This document shows, one piece after another, positions 10,051 through 20,736 of a stretch of 64,000 nucleotides of DNA (position 1 is its first letter; each line of letters opens with the position of its first letter). Origin of the DNA: a virus; IMG/VR virus record IMGVR_UViG_3300032245_001860, positions 186,001 through 250,000 of that record. One strand, given 5' to 3'. The translations under genes and the position numbers were made by a program. The notes beneath the pieces were generated by a model. That model made no database searches and was not told the DNA's origin. It worked only from the letters and a program-made list of their open reading frames with translations.

Positions 10051-13000
10051 ATGGCACAAAGAACATCCCAATATAGATTTGTTTATCTTCAATACGGAGA
10101 TAAATGGTATCCCGGATACGATTATGAAAATATGCTTACTGTTGAAAATCAGTTGGAATATTTATACAAATTCATTGGTCCAAGTGTAGGGTTTGGATGG
10201 ACTGCTGATTTTCTTACAAACTACAGATCAGAACAACTTTCTTTGTTATCTGGTTACCTTTCAAATCCATTAGGTGAATATGGCAAGTACATGACCAACA
10301 TGAACTTGAACTTCAATTCATCTGCAATTTGTGCTGCTGGTACTACTTCAAATATAACGCTGACAGGAAGTGCTCCAAATTCTGTAGATGGTGTTTCTTT
10401 ATCCTTGAATGATAAAGTTTTAGTAAAGAGTCAAACAGATAAAACTCAAAATGGAATATATAGTGTTTCTACTTTAGGGACTGGATCTAACGGAACATGG
10501 ACAAGATCTTCTATACTTGACACATCAGGAGATTTTAATTCTAACTTTCTTACTTATGTTGCATCTGGATCAGCAAATACATCAACTCTATGGTTAGCAA
10601 CATCTTTAGGAAGTTCTTTTGGTTCTACTGATTTATATTTCATAAATGCTTTTGAACAATGCATTAAGGTTTTTCCAGGATCAGGTATTGTTGACGTTTT
10701 TTCAGCAAAAACTGAAAAACCTTATTATTTTAGATTCCAGAATGATAATAATTATCATGTGTGGGCTGAACCTTCTTCAAGTTTAAATTATAATAATATC
10801 TGCAAAATAACAGCTCCAAATACACCTAACATAAACTATGACACAAATCATAAAGCTACATATCTTCTTACAGCTAAATCTTCTTTAGCATCAACTTCAT
10901 ATGATGCTCCTAAGGTTACAGAAATAATTTATGGATACAAGAGAAGAAATTTATTAGATCAAACTGGTGAATTTCAAGATAGTTTAAACAAATCATACTT
11001 GAATCACAAACATTTAGGTACATCAAGCACACCATCTAAAATAAATTTAGAGTCAGACCTTATTTTATTTGGTTCGTCTACTTACAATGATGTAACAAGA
11101 GTATCAAATTCTGTATTTGTGCTGACTTATTCAGATGGATCATTATTTTCAGGAAATTTTGATAATTATGGCATTCCAAATGTTTATATTGGAAATTCTA
11201 AATTAATATCTTCAGACTATAGATTTGAATTAGATGTCGTACCTTGTAAGTTAATTCTCAAAAATAGTGTTTCAAATGGCAGTATTGTAAGAATTATATT
11301 GCCAATTTCTTCTCAAAAAGAATTAATTGCAATTAATTCTGTTGGAGCACTGGTGGGATCTGCAATTACATCTTCTGGATATGTTTTTATTTCTGATGGT
11401 GTTTTGGAAGATAGAAATCCAAATGACAATATGGCATCTTTGGTTTATAGAAATTTCTCTTGGAGTTTGTCTAAATATCAAACTCCTGAGCTTTTTATAG
11501 ATGGAAATAAAATTAATCCCAAATACTATACGATTAATAATGATTCTGCTTTATTGTATTTCGATAGTACATTACCGCAAATTAGCTCTTACACATATGA
11601 TCAAGTCAAAATTAAACTTTCAACAGTAGGAAAAGAGTTCACAAGCAATTTAGATAGTTCAAAAACACAAGACATCAATGCTTCGACATTCAATTCTGGA
11701 ACTTTGCTCAACAGTAGAATTTCAAATTTATCCCATAATTTTTACATGAGATATAAAAAGAATTGCAGTTTTATTCCAAGCAAACACCTAATTGTTGGTA
11801 ATGGTTCAACCTTTTTCTACCCTGAAAATACAAACTCAGATTTGCAATTTAACATTGCCACATACTCTATTCATTCAAGTGCAAATTTTGGAAACACGAA
11901 TATTCTTTTAGGCACACAAAGAGGTTTGATGACTGCAGGGAGTACTTTAACTCCGGCAAGATTATCAAAATCCTTCAATAATGACTTAGGAAGACCTAAA
12001 GATTTTCAAGACAATATACTTCATCCTGATGAAATAAATTACTTCAAAGAAACATATATGTCTACTTTGCAAGGAAAATTATTTTATACCAATGATGATG
12101 GAGCAAATTGGAGTGAAGTAAAACTTCCTTATACTACAGCAGAAAGACAGGCTGTAGTTTATGATTTTGATGTTTCTACTGAAAAAGTTCAAGAAACAGA
12201 CACTACATATTACTACAAATCAAATTTGTATATCACCACTGACAATGGATTATATTATGCACAAATAAGAGAAGGTTACACTCAAGATAATTGGGATTGG
12301 AACCTGATTACAAGGTTTGTTATCAATGACACAATTAGCTACTCTGTAGACAGTCTTACTTCTTCTGTTGAGATTGTAACAAAAAATACAGAAATTGTTC
12401 CAGGTGATAATGATCTTTTAACTTATGATAGAAATTTATATGTTGGATCTAATTCAGATTCCTATCCTGGACTTTATGTTGGAACAGCTTCTGGACTTGA
12501 ACAAATATTTTACGAACCAGTAAATGGGATATTTTGGATTCAAGAAGGCAAAGTAAATACAAATAAAAATAATCTTATTTGGTGGGGTGATTATGATGTC
12601 TTCCATACTCATTCTGCTAAGTTTGTTACAAATGAAACTGGTTCATATTGGATTCCTCCTTTTACTGACACAAATGCTCTTTTCTCTCCAGTGTCCGGCG
12701 CTACAACATCAAACGTTACTCTTTCTGGAACACAAACAATCGACGGACAATTTCTTGTAGACGGAGATACAGTTTTAGTAAAAGAACAAGATAATCTTGA
12801 AGAAAATGGCATATATATTGTTAGTTCTGGAGCATGGACAAGAAGATCAGATTTCAACTCAAGCTTAGATTACGAAGCTGAAAAAAGAGTAGAAGTTCAA
12901 AATGGTACTTTGAATGGTGGATCATCATGGTTTTTAGTACCAGTAGATTCTTTTGTTTTAGATACTGATCCTGTAGTTTGGGATATTTATAAATCTACTC

Positions 13001-16000
13001 TTTATTCTACCTATCAATACCCTTATGCGACAGCCAGACCTAAGATACAAAATGTCATTATGAGAAATAATGGTGATAATGAGTATTTTATTGTCACTAC
13101 TGATTCTATTATTTTAGTAAATGATAGTGGCACAAGACCTACAATAACGGAATTGCCTTGGGATACTCCATATCAAGGTATTTTAAGAAATGTTTTGAGC
13201 GTAAGAACATCTGATGCAAATGGACTTTTATATGCAGTATCAGACAGAGGTTTATTTGTATCAACTTCTTATCTTTGGGCGGATAAAAATTCATTAACTC
13301 AAACTCTTAATCTTACTGATCATTGGAATAGAGTAGATAAATTTTTCTTAGATACAGATTCTATCAAAGTTTTTAATGTAATAAGTGGAACAGAAAATAC
13401 TAACTTTGATACTATCCCGCAATATCAAATAATTAATTTTAATTCTGCAGTTGAAAAAGGAACTAATTATTTTTATGAAAGGTCATTTACAGATTTTTAC
13501 ACAGAGCCTTGGGAACAATCTTTTTTAGATGACAATGGAAATTTTTATGAAAATAGAGTTGTAGTTTATATCAACAATGAACCTGCAAAAATCCCATATA
13601 TTACTGATCCAACTACAGGATTGATAAGATTTACTTCGAGTATAGATTCAAAGTATTTGAATAGTGTCCAAGTATCTATATCAGCTAATGATATGTATAT
13701 AACCAACATTGGACAAAGACCTCATGAAGAAATTTTTATGGGAATAAGTAAATCAGATCCAATAGCTGTTTTATTTTTTGAAAATTCAATTTCTTCAAGC
13801 TCTATTTTCTTGAACCAAACTATTGATTCAAGAATAAAAATTTTATTGCTTGAAAATGGAAACAATAGAGAAGTTGTTTATGTAAAAAGTGTAGATAACG
13901 TATCTAACCCTGTACGAGTAGATTTACAATATTCAAGAAACAATTCTGGGTCTGTTTACAATTTCCCAATAGGATCTAATGTTTATTCAGTAATGGATAG
14001 TTTAAGCTCAAGTATAGAAAATGATTTGTATGGATTATTGTCAAAAGAAACTTACAATTTAGCTTCAAACAATAATGAGAATACAAATTTACTTATATTA
14101 AATTTAAAGAATGAAATAAATAATCTTTATGATATATCACCTGCAGCAATAGTATCTCAGAATGACACAAGAGGTTTGAAAAATATTACATATTCTAAAG
14201 ATTTTGAAGATAGTAATATTTTTGATAGTTTCAATTCTGATGTAAATGAAAGTTTAGGTTTAGGTTATAGCAATCTCGATCCTGCATTTGAAGTGAAGTA
14301 TATTTCTGGTATTACAAATTTGTCTACAGATACTGTAGATTCAATAATTTCTACAGACAAAGGGTTATGGAAATTTACTGGGGGAATTTGGAAAAACATA
14401 ACCCCAAGTCAAGTAAGTAAGTTTAATTTTGTCAAGAAATTAACAGACGGAACATACTTAGCTGGTTCTGATAATGGCGTATATAATGGTGATACAAATA
14501 TAAATTTTACTAAAGACAGTTTGTATACTGAAAATGTTTTAGATTTTGAAGAGGGATTGTGGGGTTCTGAGTATTTTAGAGCTTATGCTAAAGACAATGG
14601 ACTGCTCTTTATAAAATCACCAACAAGCTCATTTTTTACTTCTGAATATATTGCTGATTTAGACAACAAATCCTGTAATGGAATTTCAAAATTAAGTGGG
14701 TTGAGAATAATAAGTGAAAGTATTTCATCTTACGATATTCTATTTGTATGTTCAGATGATAGTGTGTATGGAATTTGTAATGGTATAAACACTGATGTAT
14801 TTGGAAGTTCTTTGATATCACGTAAGATGATATTAGATACCCCAAGTGGGGTAAATAAATATTTCAAGAGTTTTTCACCTTATATAACTCCTACAATTCC
14901 AGTTAATACTAATACCTCAAATGATTTATTTGTGTTGACTGATGATGGTTTACTTAGAATCAACAATTGGAAATGGTGTGATCCATCAAATAGCACTGGC
15001 GCAACTTTCATTATTGACAAAAGATTTTTACAAGGATATCAATGTTTTTGTTACAATTTAGATGTTTCAGAAAGTCCAGATGGAGTTTTGCCAGGAAAAT
15101 CTAAGATTTATATTGGTACAGATAGGGGTGTATATAGATCTTTAGATGGTGGTATAACTTTCGAACCAACATCAAGATTTAATAAAGAATTGCCAGTTGT
15201 CTATAGTCTTGAAATATTTGATTCAACTTATTTGTCAAATTCAAGTTACATATCTAATAATATTTTAGTTGCATGTACTAACATTGGCATTTGGTATTCT
15301 GCAGATGATGGGGACAATTGGTATTTATCCGGTACTTCTACAGATGATAACGAGTATCCATTATTAGCCACAAGTAATCCAACAAATAAAATAAACTTAT
15401 CAAATAGTTTAACTTCTGATGGATATCTTGGTCAGACATTTATAACAAAAAATTCTTCAACCGTTATAGATAAGGTTTTTGCAATGCTTGAAATCAATAC
15501 TGAACTTTCGAGCAACCAATATTATGCAAATTCTTTGGCTAACAATACAATACAAGCTTTTCTCTGTTATTTGGATGGCAACAATAAGCCCGATTTATCA
15601 AACATAGTTGCTTCAAGTGTGAATACTAAAAACCCAGATGAAATTGTAAATGGTGATTTTGCTTATTTCAATTTTAACTATTCAGCATCATCTAATTTAG
15701 CTTTAGCGTTAGTAATAAAAGAAACTGTAGCAGCAAACTGTATTTCAGTTTTGTCATGGAAAAAATCAAATTTAGCAAATCCATACACAAATGGAAAAGC
15801 TTACGAATACAGATCATTAGTATGGAATATTGTTGATGAAGACAATGACAATGATTTTCTTTTCAAAGTTTTTTACAGCACTCCAAGCACTGAGACCCAA
15901 ACAATAATTCCAGTTGGAAACGAAGATGGTACATCAATTGGCTGGGACTCAGGTGTTTCAAGAGGAGTTATAGCAAATGATTCTGGGCACTTGCAACTTG

Positions 16001-18549
16001 ATATTAGATTTTTAATCAGCCTTGTTATAGATGATTCAGCCTCTATGCAATTTTCTAAGCAAAATTCAAACTATGAGGAAAAACTTGTAGATCTTCTTAC
16101 TGCCTTGAAAAATAGAACAGTAAAGACAGTTTCTTCAGTAAGTCAAGAATTTACGGCTTATGATTTATGGTCTGCAGATACAATTTCAAATCACAAAACA
16201 AAAACAGGTTTCATTAGAGATCTGACAAGCATTGAAGCTTACATCAATGACCTAACTCAAGAAGGAATCAATACGGACATTTATGCTGCTATTGATCTTG
16301 CATCTGTTGGAATGAATCCAGCGTCAGTTAATGATTTGTTTATTAAGAGTAATGATGAAACTAACAATATAACACGCTCTGAAATTGTAAGAAATTATTT
16401 ATCTGAAAATTCAAAACTCAGATTGAATGACCTTATAGCAAAATACGAATTAGTTACTGAAATAAATGATTGGGATGAAACTGAGCCTAATATTTCTTCA
16501 AGCGAAACTGCAAGAAAATTAATGTTAAATAGATTTTCTAATACTTATCTTCCAACAATAATCTGTATTACTGATGGAGAAAATATCACATACACAAATG
16601 TAGATCAATTACTTAAAAATACAGAACTTTATTGGAATAACCAAGGATTTGATGTTTTGGTATTTGGTTTATCGGGATCTGATTTTCAAACAAGTTTAAT
16701 ACACTTGACTAAAAATGGTGGATATTATTTTAGTCTTGAAAATGACAGTGATTGGGATAATGTAATAAATATATTGATACATGGAGGAAACAAATCTCTT
16801 TTCCATGGCTCTTGGAGTAAAGATTTTTACTTTGATATTCCAAAATATATATCATCAGTGTATACAGAATTTACTTATTCTACTGGTCAACTCTACGATA
16901 GTGAATGTTTAGTTGAGATTAGATATTCTGAAGATTATATCAATTTTACAAATTGGACATCACTTAATTCAGGTGTTGATTTTGTTATCAATAAACAAAT
17001 TACAAATATTGAATATAGAATTAACATGGTTGAAGGGTGGACAGGATCAGCTATTGTTACACCTTATGTTTCAAAGCTCTATCACATAGAGGTAACTCCT
17101 GCTGAAAAATATTACATTAGTGAAGTGATTTCAACAGATGGATACATAAATGAGTATATCTTAGCTACAAATGAGATAGAGTTTGATACTGCTAAATTTG
17201 AGTGGGGCATTGTCAGGGGAAATACTACTAATTGGAATAATTTTGAATCTGTTGTTGTGGGCAGAAATTCTGTTTTAAATCAACGTCAGAAAACTATTCA
17301 AAACACAAATGAAGTAGATTATATTGGATTAATAGCTACCAATATTGATAATGGTTACATAAAATATCAAATTTATAATAATGGTGAAGTATTTAAATGG
17401 GGCACTAATGCTTCAATAGATGTTTTTATTTCAGGTGCATTAATTTCTCAAAATCTTTATAGATATGATAATAACCTTGGAATTATCACTTTTGACAGTC
17501 CATTAACTCCTCAAGACGTTGTAACAGTAAATATAAAATTATTGTCCTCAGATTACATTTCTTATGGAGAAAATACATCCACAACAGATTACAAAACATA
17601 TTATTCTGAGAATGGTTCTTGGATTTCTAATGATGATGTTGTTGTTTATGTAAACAATGTAATACAAAGAGGAAACTATGATCTTGACAGTTTTGCTGGC
17701 TCTGTTACATTTAAGAAATATTTGTCTTCATCTGATAAAGTGAATTTGTTTGTAAAGCTTTCTAATTCTTTTAGAATTGCTGTGAAAATATCAGACTATG
17801 ATACAAGTGTCTCAAAAAATATTGATTTTGGTTTAACTTACACATCCCTAAATAATCTAAATAAAGTTTCAGAATATAGAAATTTTACTTTACCAGAAAT
17901 AGTTGATAATAAAGTTACGCTGAAATCTACTTTAAATACTGAAAATAATGGCGTATCTGTAAAGTATCCAATGTATGTAGATTACACTTATAGTAGTTCA
18001 GATTCAAGCGCTGAAAAGTTGTCAAATATATATTGGTTTAGAACAAGAAGCGGTAATACAACTCAAATAAATTCTACTAACTCTTTGCCAAATTATGACG
18101 ATAGGAATTTGCAAAAACAATATCACTTAAATGAAGTGGACAATTTATTTAAGGTAGGAGATGAAATATTTGTAAAGGTTGAGCCTAAAAATCTTTACAA
18201 AACAGGATTGACATACACCTCAGAAATATACACTTTGTCTTCAAGATCAAAACCATATACTACTGATGTCAAAATAAAATCATCTACAGCCATAGTATTA
18301 AATCAAACTATAATTAATGGAAATGCTTTAACAGCATATTACGCATACACTGATTCAGATCTAAATACTGATTCTTCTATAGTAACTTGGTATGATTGGA
18401 CGACTGGCAAAAGAGTTCAAATTGCAATAGGCACAACTTTAGCCTCTTCTTTTGTAACAGCTGGAAAAATATTATCATTTACAGTTCTTCCTTACAATGG
18501 AGTTACTTATGGAGACTTGGTAGAGAGTAATCTTGTTTTAGTAGTATAA
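10051..18549 (+). CDS. Very large virion protein with Asp-box propeller repeats and a von Willebrand A domain
   Basis: A 2832-residue protein. The AGGAATT site lies just before the ATG and overlaps the previous stop. Two NGIY modules lie near residues 90-190 ('KVLVKSQTD...NGIYSV') and 880-975 ('TVLVKEQDN...NGIYIV'). Asp-box motifs of the BNR/sialidase-propeller type are at residues 680-687 (TNDDGANW), 1697-1704 (SLDGGITF) and 1750-1757 (SADDGDNW). Residues about 1988-2230 form a vWA domain with a complete metal-ion site: D1994, S1996 and S1998 in DDSAS, T2075 in GINTD, and D2175 in ITDGEN. Toward the end are two tandem beta domains ('VFISGALIS...YDNNLGIITF', 'VVYVNNVIQ...SFAGSVTF') related to one in the 29907-38033 gene. 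No cleavage site or membrane segment is obvious. An adhesion or tail-tip role is inferred. Confidence 0.85.
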   Translation: MAQRTSQYRFVYLQYGDKWYPGYDYENMLTVENQLEYLYKFIGPSVGFGWTADFLTNYRSEQLSLLSGYLSNPLGEYGKYMTNMNLNFNSSAICAAGTTSNITLTGSAPNSVDGVSLSLNDKVLVKSQTDKTQNGIYSVSTLGTGSNGTWTRSSILDTSGDFNSNFLTYVASGSANTSTLWLATSLGSSFGSTDLYFINAFEQCIKVFPGSGIVDVFSAKTEKPYYFRFQNDNNYHVWAEPSSSLNYNNICKITAPNTPNINYDTNHKATYLLTAKSSLASTSYDAPKVTEIIYGYKRRNLLDQTGEFQDSLNKSYLNHKHLGTSSTPSKINLESDLILFGSSTYNDVTRVSNSVFVLTYSDGSLFSGNFDNYGIPNVYIGNSKLISSDYRFELDVVPCKLILKNSVSNGSIVRIILPISSQKELIAINSVGALVGSAITSSGYVFISDGVLEDRNPNDNMASLVYRNFSWSLSKYQTPELFIDGNKINPKYYTINNDSALLYFDSTLPQISSYTYDQVKIKLSTVGKEFTSNLDSSKTQDINASTFNSGTLLNSRISNLSHNFYMRYKKNCSFIPSKHLIVGNGSTFFYPENTNSDLQFNIATYSIHSSANFGNTNILLGTQRGLMTAGSTLTPARLSKSFNNDLGRPKDFQDNILHPDEINYFKETYMSTLQGKLFYTNDDGANWSEVKLPYTTAERQAVVYDFDVSTEKVQETDTTYYYKSNLYITTDNGLYYAQIREGYTQDNWDWNLITRFVINDTISYSVDSLTSSVEIVTKNTEIVPGDNDLLTYDRNLYVGSNSDSYPGLYVGTASGLEQIFYEPVNGIFWIQEGKVNTNKNNLIWWGDYDVFHTHSAKFVTNETGSYWIPPFTDTNALFSPVSGATTSNVTLSGTQTIDGQFLVDGDTVLVKEQDNLEENGIYIVSSGAWTRRSDFNSSLDYEAEKRVEVQNGTLNGGSSWFLVPVDSFVLDTDPVVWDIYKSTLYSTYQYPYATARPKIQNVIMRNNGDNEYFIVTTDSIILVNDSGTRPTITELPWDTPYQGILRNVLSVRTSDANGLLYAVSDRGLFVSTSYLWADKNSLTQTLNLTDHWNRVDKFFLDTDSIKVFNVISGTENTNFDTIPQYQIINFNSAVEKGTNYFYERSFTDFYTEPWEQSFLDDNGNFYENRVVVYINNEPAKIPYITDPTTGLIRFTSSIDSKYLNSVQVSISANDMYITNIGQRPHEEIFMGISKSDPIAVLFFENSISSSSIFLNQTIDSRIKILLLENGNNREVVYVKSVDNVSNPVRVDLQYSRNNSGSVYNFPIGSNVYSVMDSLSSSIENDLYGLLSKETYNLASNNNENTNLLILNLKNEINNLYDISPAAIVSQNDTRGLKNITYSKDFEDSNIFDSFNSDVNESLGLGYSNLDPAFEVKYISGITNLSTDTVDSIISTDKGLWKFTGGIWKNITPSQVSKFNFVKKLTDGTYLAGSDNGVYNGDTNINFTKDSLYTENVLDFEEGLWGSEYFRAYAKDNGLLFIKSPTSSFFTSEYIADLDNKSCNGISKLSGLRIISESISSYDILFVCSDDSVYGICNGINTDVFGSSLISRKMILDTPSGVNKYFKSFSPYITPTIPVNTNTSNDLFVLTDDGLLRINNWKWCDPSNSTGATFIIDKRFLQGYQCFCYNLDVSESPDGVLPGKSKIYIGTDRGVYRSLDGGITFEPTSRFNKELPVVYSLEIFDSTYLSNSSYISNNILVACTNIGIWYSADDGDNWYLSGTSTDDNEYPLLATSNPTNKINLSNSLTSDGYLGQTFITKNSSTVIDKVFAMLEINTELSSNQYYANSLANNTIQAFLCYLDGNNKPDLSNIVASSVNTKNPDEIVNGDFAYFNFNYSASSNLALALVIKETVAANCISVLSWKKSNLANPYTNGKAYEYRSLVWNIVDEDNDNDFLFKVFYSTPSTETQTIIPVGNEDGTSIGWDSGVSRGVIANDSGHLQLDIRFLISLVIDDSASMQFSKQNSNYEEKLVDLLTALKNRTVKTVSSVSQEFTAYDLWSADTISNHKTKTGFIRDLTSIEAYINDLTQEGINTDIYAAIDLASVGMNPASVNDLFIKSNDETNNITRSEIVRNYLSENSKLRLNDLIAKYELVTEINDWDETEPNISSSETARKLMLNRFSNTYLPTIICITDGENITYTNVDQLLKNTELYWNNQGFDVLVFGLSGSDFQTSLIHLTKNGGYYFSLENDSDWDNVINILIHGGNKSLFHGSWSKDFYFDIPKYISSVYTEFTYSTGQLYDSECLVEIRYSEDYINFTNWTSLNSGVDFVINKQITNIEYRINMVEGWTGSAIVTPYVSKLYHIEVTPAEKYYISEVISTDGYINEYILATNEIEFDTAKFEWGIVRGNTTNWNNFESVVVGRNSVLNQRQKTIQNTNEVDYIGLIATNIDNGYIKYQIYNNGEVFKWGTNASIDVFISGALISQNLYRYDNNLGIITFDSPLTPQDVVTVNIKLLSSDYISYGENTSTTDYKTYYSENGSWISNDDVVVYVNNVIQRGNYDLDSFAGSVTFKKYLSSSDKVNLFVKLSNSFRIAVKISDYDTSVSKNIDFGLTYTSLNNLNKVSEYRNFTLPEIVDNKVTLKSTLNTENNGVSVKYPMYVDYTYSSSDSSAEKLSNIYWFRTRSGNTTQINSTNSLPNYDDRNLQKQYHLNEVDNLFKVGDEIFVKVEPKNLYKTGLTYTSEIYTLSSRSKPYTTDVKIKSSTAIVLNQTIINGNALTAYYAYTDSDLNTDSSIVTWYDWTTGKRVQIAIGTTLASSFVTAGKILSFTVLPYNGVTYGDLVESNLVLVV

Positions 18550-18610
18550 AGGAATATATTCTCTTTCAACAGGAATTTAAAAGTATCGCGTTCATAAAAA
18601 AGGAAAGAAC

Positions 18611-19537
18611 ATGGAACAAGAACATCAATTTATACCTGTTGACGAAAAGCCAATTGAAATTGCAGATTTGATATCTCTTTCTCAGGAGCAAAACTGGGGA
18701 ATAGCAGCTTGTGCAATACAAGATGCGTGGAGAGTTACCAAAGGTGCTGGTATAAGAGTGGCTGTTTTAGACACTGGTATATCAGTACACGATGATTTGA
18801 AAGATGCTTGGACGGAGGCTTACAACTGCAGTAATGAAGCATCTTATGACGACATTAATTCTGGTCATGGTACCCATGTTGCTGGAATTATAGGTGCAAG
18901 AGATAATGCTTTAGGCGTTGTAGGTGTAGCTCCTGAATGTACTTTGATACCAATCAAGGTTCTAAATAATAATGGCTCTGGTAATTTTGCTAATATTGCT
19001 GCTGGCATCAGAAAAGCAATTGAAGTAAAAGCAGATATTATTTCAATGAGTTTAGGTACATCATCCGAACCACCAATAGATGTTCATAGAGCTATTAGAG
19101 AAGCTACTAATGCGGGAATAATTGTTTTAGCTGCAGCAGGAAATGATGCCGGTAGAACCAATTACCCTGCAAGATTAGATGAAGTCATTGCTGTTGCAGC
19201 AATTGATGAAAATGGAGATTATGCTCACTTTTCAAGTGGAGATGAAACTGTAGATAGTGTTGCTCCTGGAGTTAATATTTACTCTACATTTTTAAATAAT
19301 AGTTATGCAAAGATGTCAGGTACAAGCCAAGCCTGTCCTTTTGTAGCAGGTTTATGTGCATTAATCTTAGCTCATAATAGAAGTAATCCAGATGCTCCAA
19401 GAATAAATAATTATGTTGACATGATGAAAGCTATTGATTTAGTTTCTGATGATTCAAGATACGTAAATACTCCTGGACAGAAAAAATGGGGATTTGGTGC
19501 CCCTAAAATTGGCAATATAGATTGGCGAACAATCTAA
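18611..19537 (+). CDS. Subtilisin-like serine protease (S8 family)
   Basis: A 308-residue protein with a complete subtilase triad: D54 in 'VAVLDTGIS', H86 in 'SGHGTHVAG' and S239 in 'MSGTSQACP'. The oxyanion Asn N178 is in 'AAAGND'. There is no signal peptide and only a short N-terminal extension, like intracellular subtilisins rather than secreted pro-enzymes. AAAGGAAAG sits just before the ATG. It follows the 8.5-kb virion gene by 61 bases and is followed by a weak hairpin, then signal peptidase I and an HtrA-like protease. By analogy with phage maturation proteases it might process virion proteins, but subtilases are not the classical prohead protease fold. Its substrate is unknown. Confidence 0.93.
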   Translation: MEQEHQFIPVDEKPIEIADLISLSQEQNWGIAACAIQDAWRVTKGAGIRVAVLDTGISVHDDLKDAWTEAYNCSNEASYDDINSGHGTHVAGIIGARDNALGVVGVAPECTLIPIKVLNNNGSGNFANIAAGIRKAIEVKADIISMSLGTSSEPPIDVHRAIREATNAGIIVLAAAGNDAGRTNYPARLDEVIAVAAIDENGDYAHFSSGDETVDSVAPGVNIYSTFLNNSYAKMSGTSQACPFVAGLCALILAHNRSNPDAPRINNYVDMMKAIDLVSDDSRYVNTPGQKKWGFGAPKIGNIDWRTI

Positions 19538-19540
19538 CTA

Positions 19541-19584
19541 AAGAGCAAAGCAAAAAAACAAATGAACTTTAGCTCTTCTTTTTC
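19541..19584 (+). terminator. Weak hairpin with T-rich tail after the subtilase gene
   Basis: AAGAGC (19541-19546) pairs with GCTCTT (19572-19577) and is followed by CTTTTTC. The stem is only 6 bp and the loop is 25 bases. A competing pairing, CTAAAG (19538-19543) with CTTTAG (19567-19572), exists. It may be a partial terminator or attenuator. Confidence 0.3.
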
Positions 19585-19603
19585 ATAAATGAGGAGAAGT
19601 GCT

Positions 19604-20071
19604 ATGAATAAAAAGTTTATTAAGACATTATTAATCACCTTCGTTTTGATTGTTTTTATGATAATCAATCCATATAAAATTATAGTGGTGAGGGGAGAAT
19701 CTATGTTTCCTACTTATAAAAATGGTGACATTTTATTAGGTAGCAAAGACAGAAATTATCAAAAGGGAGATATTGTAGTTTTAAAAAATGATTTTGATGA
19801 AACTATTATAAAAAGAATTACTTTCATGCCAGGTGAAACATATTACACTGTTTCAAGAATTGTTGCTCATGACTGTATTTCTGAAGTTGTAGATAAAACT
19901 ACATATGAGAATATCAAGAAAAATGGCAATTCTAAATATGTTATTGCCATCAAAGACAAAGTTCCATTAAATCAATATTTTATAACAGGTGATAATAAAA
20001 ATAATTCTGATGATAGCAGAAGATTTGGCTCTATTGAAAAGAAAAAGATTCTTTATAAAATAATAAAATGA
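19604..20071 (+). CDS. lepB: Signal peptidase I (S26 family)
   Basis: A 155-residue protein when started at ATG 19604, which has GAGGAG 7 bases upstream. The upstream ATG at 19589 would place that site inside the gene and add only five residues. The N-terminus has one membrane-spanning segment (about residues 6-23). Next comes the catalytic serine S33 in 'GESMFPTY' and the general-base lysine K70 in 'TIIKRITFMPGE'. The C-terminal box 'ITGDNKNNSDDSRRFG' matches the conserved GDN..S.DSR..G box. It is shorter than E. coli LepB (324) and closer to compact Gram-positive-type SipS enzymes. The family cleaves signal peptides at the outer face of the inner membrane. It overlaps the next gene by ATGA. 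Confidence 0.92.
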   Translation: MNKKFIKTLLITFVLIVFMIINPYKIIVVRGESMFPTYKNGDILLGSKDRNYQKGDIVVLKNDFDETIIKRITFMPGETYYTVSRIVAHDCISEVVDKTTYENIKKNGNSKYVIAIKDKVPLNQYFITGDNKNNSDDSRRFGSIEKKKILYKIIK

Positions 20072-20736
20072 TAGATATAAATTACTTAGAGAAGCTTGTA
20101 AAAACTTCTCAAACTCGCAAGAAGATTGAAGATCCAATGAAAGAAATTACTCAAATTGGTCTGCAATCTTCTTGCACCATTTTTGTTAAACATGGCAAAG
20201 GTGGACAAAATCAATGGTCTGGTAGTGGCTTTCATATTGGTAATGGCATGATTGTTACAGCAAGTCATGTAGTCCCTCCTGAAATTCAAAATTTATCGAT
20301 AGATTTAACTTTTGATGATCAAAGCTACTATCCAGCAACAGTTTACAAGTCTGAGCCTAATTTTGATGCTGCAATTATCCAATGCCCTGATATTGCTAAC
20401 AAAATTCCAGCTTTGCAATTGGGTGATTCAGATACATTGGAAGTAGGAGACTTAGTTATTGTTATTAGTGCTCCAGAAGGTTTCCATGACACTGCTACAT
20501 TTGGAAGAGTATCTAATACTCATATGTCTCTTGGAGAAAATGCACCTTCAGCAGCTTGGCAAGACTTCATATTCATAGATGCAGATATCATGGAGGGTTC
20601 ATCAGGAGGCATGGTTTTAGGAACTGATGGGTTAGTTTATGGTTTGGTAATGGGTGTTACAGGTCAACATGCTGAAAGTGGATTAGGAGAAAATTCTATT
20701 TCTCCGTCTAATAAGATCAAACAGTTACTTTCTTAG
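20068..20736 (+). CDS. Trypsin-like serine protease, HtrA/DegP-type catalytic domain
   Basis: A 222-residue protein coupled to signal peptidase I by an ATGA overlap. The chymotrypsin-fold triad is visible: H67 in 'VTASHVV', D100 in 'NFDAAII' and S179 in 'EGSSGGMV'. The glycine-rich strand 'GSGFHIGNGMIVTASH' is typical of HtrA enzymes. No PDZ domain follows and no signal peptide precedes, so this is a bare protease domain. Three serine proteases of different folds in a row (S8, S26, S1) directly upstream of dnaJ suggest a protein-processing or quality-control set; the substrate is unknown. Confidence 0.88.
   Translation: MIDINYLEKLVKTSQTRKKIEDPMKEITQIGLQSSCTIFVKHGKGGQNQWSGSGFHIGNGMIVTASHVVPPEIQNLSIDLTFDDQSYYPATVYKSEPNFDAAIIQCPDIANKIPALQLGDSDTLEVGDLVIVISAPEGFHDTATFGRVSNTHMSLGENAPSAAWQDFIFIDADIMEGSSGGMVLGTDGLVYGLVMGVTGQHAESGLGENSISPSNKIKQLLS

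Noticed and set aside
18548-18566. Inverted repeat after the vWA gene as a terminator
   Set aside because: The stem around GAATATATTC is short, AT-only at its core and imperfect, and no T tract follows.
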